Positions 6,543-6,884 of a stretch of DNA of 6,884 nt are shown here, piece after piece. The DNA is taken from positions 1 to 6,884 of the forward strand of contig JAEKLK010000116.1 in NCBI GenBank assembly GCA_019509895.1. The letters are read 5' to 3'. This stretch comes from Betaproteobacteria bacterium. GTDB lineage: Bacteria > Pseudomonadota > Gammaproteobacteria > Burkholderiales > SG8-39. A program made the translations under genes and the position numbers. How positions within the stretch are numbered: position 1 is the first letter of the stretch; every line of letters begins with the position of its first letter. The notes below the pieces were generated by a model. That model was not told the DNA's origin. It saw only the letters and a list, made by a program, of their open reading frames with translations, and did no database searches.

Positions 6543-6884
6543 ATGCGCACCGCCGGGCGCCTCGTCGTCATCGCCGCGCTTCTCTGCGCGCAGGCGGCAT
6601 GGAGCCAGAACGGCAACAAGATCCTGCGCGTCACCTTTCAGGCGGCCGAGACCGGCTTCGACCCGGTGCGCATCCACGACTACTACTCCGGCCACGTGCT
6701 GGAAGCGGTGTACGACACGCTCCTCACCTACGACTATCTCGCGCGCCCCGCGAAGCTGGTGGCAAGCGCCGCCGGGATGCCCGAGATTTCGGCCGAGAGT
6801 CGCACCTACACGTTCCGCATAAAGAAGGGCATCTATTTCACCGACGATCCGGCCTTCAAGGGCAAGAAGCGCGAGCTCACCGCG
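6543..6884 (+). CDS. ABC transporter substrate-binding protein, family 5 (peptide/oligopeptide type), 3' end outside window
   Basis: Only the first 114 codons are present; the frame stays open to the window edge. The product begins with a signal peptide (MRTAGRLVVIAALLCAQAAWS) probably cut after Ser21; Cys15 is not in a lipobox, so the protein looks soluble and periplasmic. The mature start resembles OppA/DppA-like family 5 solute-binding proteins: ETGFDPVRIHDYYSG (36-50), LEAVYDTLLTYDYLARP (53-69), GMPEISAESRTYTFRIKKG (78-96) and IYFTDDPAFKGKKRELTA (97-114). Such proteins deliver peptides or other solutes to an ABC permease; the ligand cannot be told from this fragment. Permease and ATPase genes might be expected downstream. 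The ATG is chosen because the signal peptide starts there and a -10 box lies just upstream. Confidence 0.88.
   Translation, partial: MRTAGRLVVIAALLCAQAAWSQNGNKILRVTFQAAETGFDPVRIHDYYSGHVLEAVYDTLLTYDYLARPAKLVASAAGMPEISAESRTYTFRIKKGIYFTDDPAFKGKKRELTA

Noticed and set aside
1..6884. tRNA, rRNA, CRISPR arrays, insertion sequences, toxin-antitoxin or defence genes
   Set aside because: No spaced direct repeats, terminal inverted repeats, tRNA-like folds or relevant protein motifs were seen on reading both strands.

Overview
The window is high-GC bacterial DNA with densely packed genes. Protein resemblances (PpiD, FabI, a family 5 solute-binding protein, a YhhW-like pirin) and -10 boxes sitting almost on the start codons suggest a betaproteobacterium, probably Burkholderiales or Nitrosomonadales. 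This placement is from memory of the families, not from a search. I see no tRNA, rRNA, insertion sequence, CRISPR array or phage gene, and no sign of recent transfer.

Layout from left to right. (1) A minus-strand gene for a secreted subtilisin-like (S8) serine protease fills about 2192 to 17. Its catalytic domain is intact, but the reading frame shifts by one base near 600-635, before a beta-rich C-terminal region that reads in another frame. (2) A minus-strand ChaN-family lipoprotein gene (2283-3149) lies upstream of the protease. (3) Ten bases away and divergent from it is a pirin-family cupin gene (3160-3855). (4) A ppiD-type periplasmic foldase gene follows on the same strand (3902-5692). 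(5) fabI, the enoyl-ACP reductase gene, converges on ppiD from the right (6519-5713). The two stop codons are 20 bases apart, and a perfect 9-bp hairpin lies there. (6) Divergent from fabI, with only 23 bases between the start codons, is the 5' end of an extracytoplasmic solute-binding protein gene (6543 to the window edge).

The genes do not form one pathway. ppiD and the lipoprotein, protease and solute-binding protein genes all make envelope or exported proteins. fabI is fatty-acid synthesis, and pirin is a cytoplasmic cupin of uncertain role. Regulation looks minimal: both divergent pairs share tiny control regions, and fabI, the solute-binding protein gene and ppiD have -10-like boxes so close to the ATG that their mRNAs may have almost no leader.

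I did not find a previously undescribed system. The points most worth checking are the protease frameshift, an apparent internal deletion in PpiD, the overlapping divergent -10 boxes at fabI, the alternative TTG start of the ChaN gene, and a natural Ala at the FabI position corresponding to E. coli Gly93.
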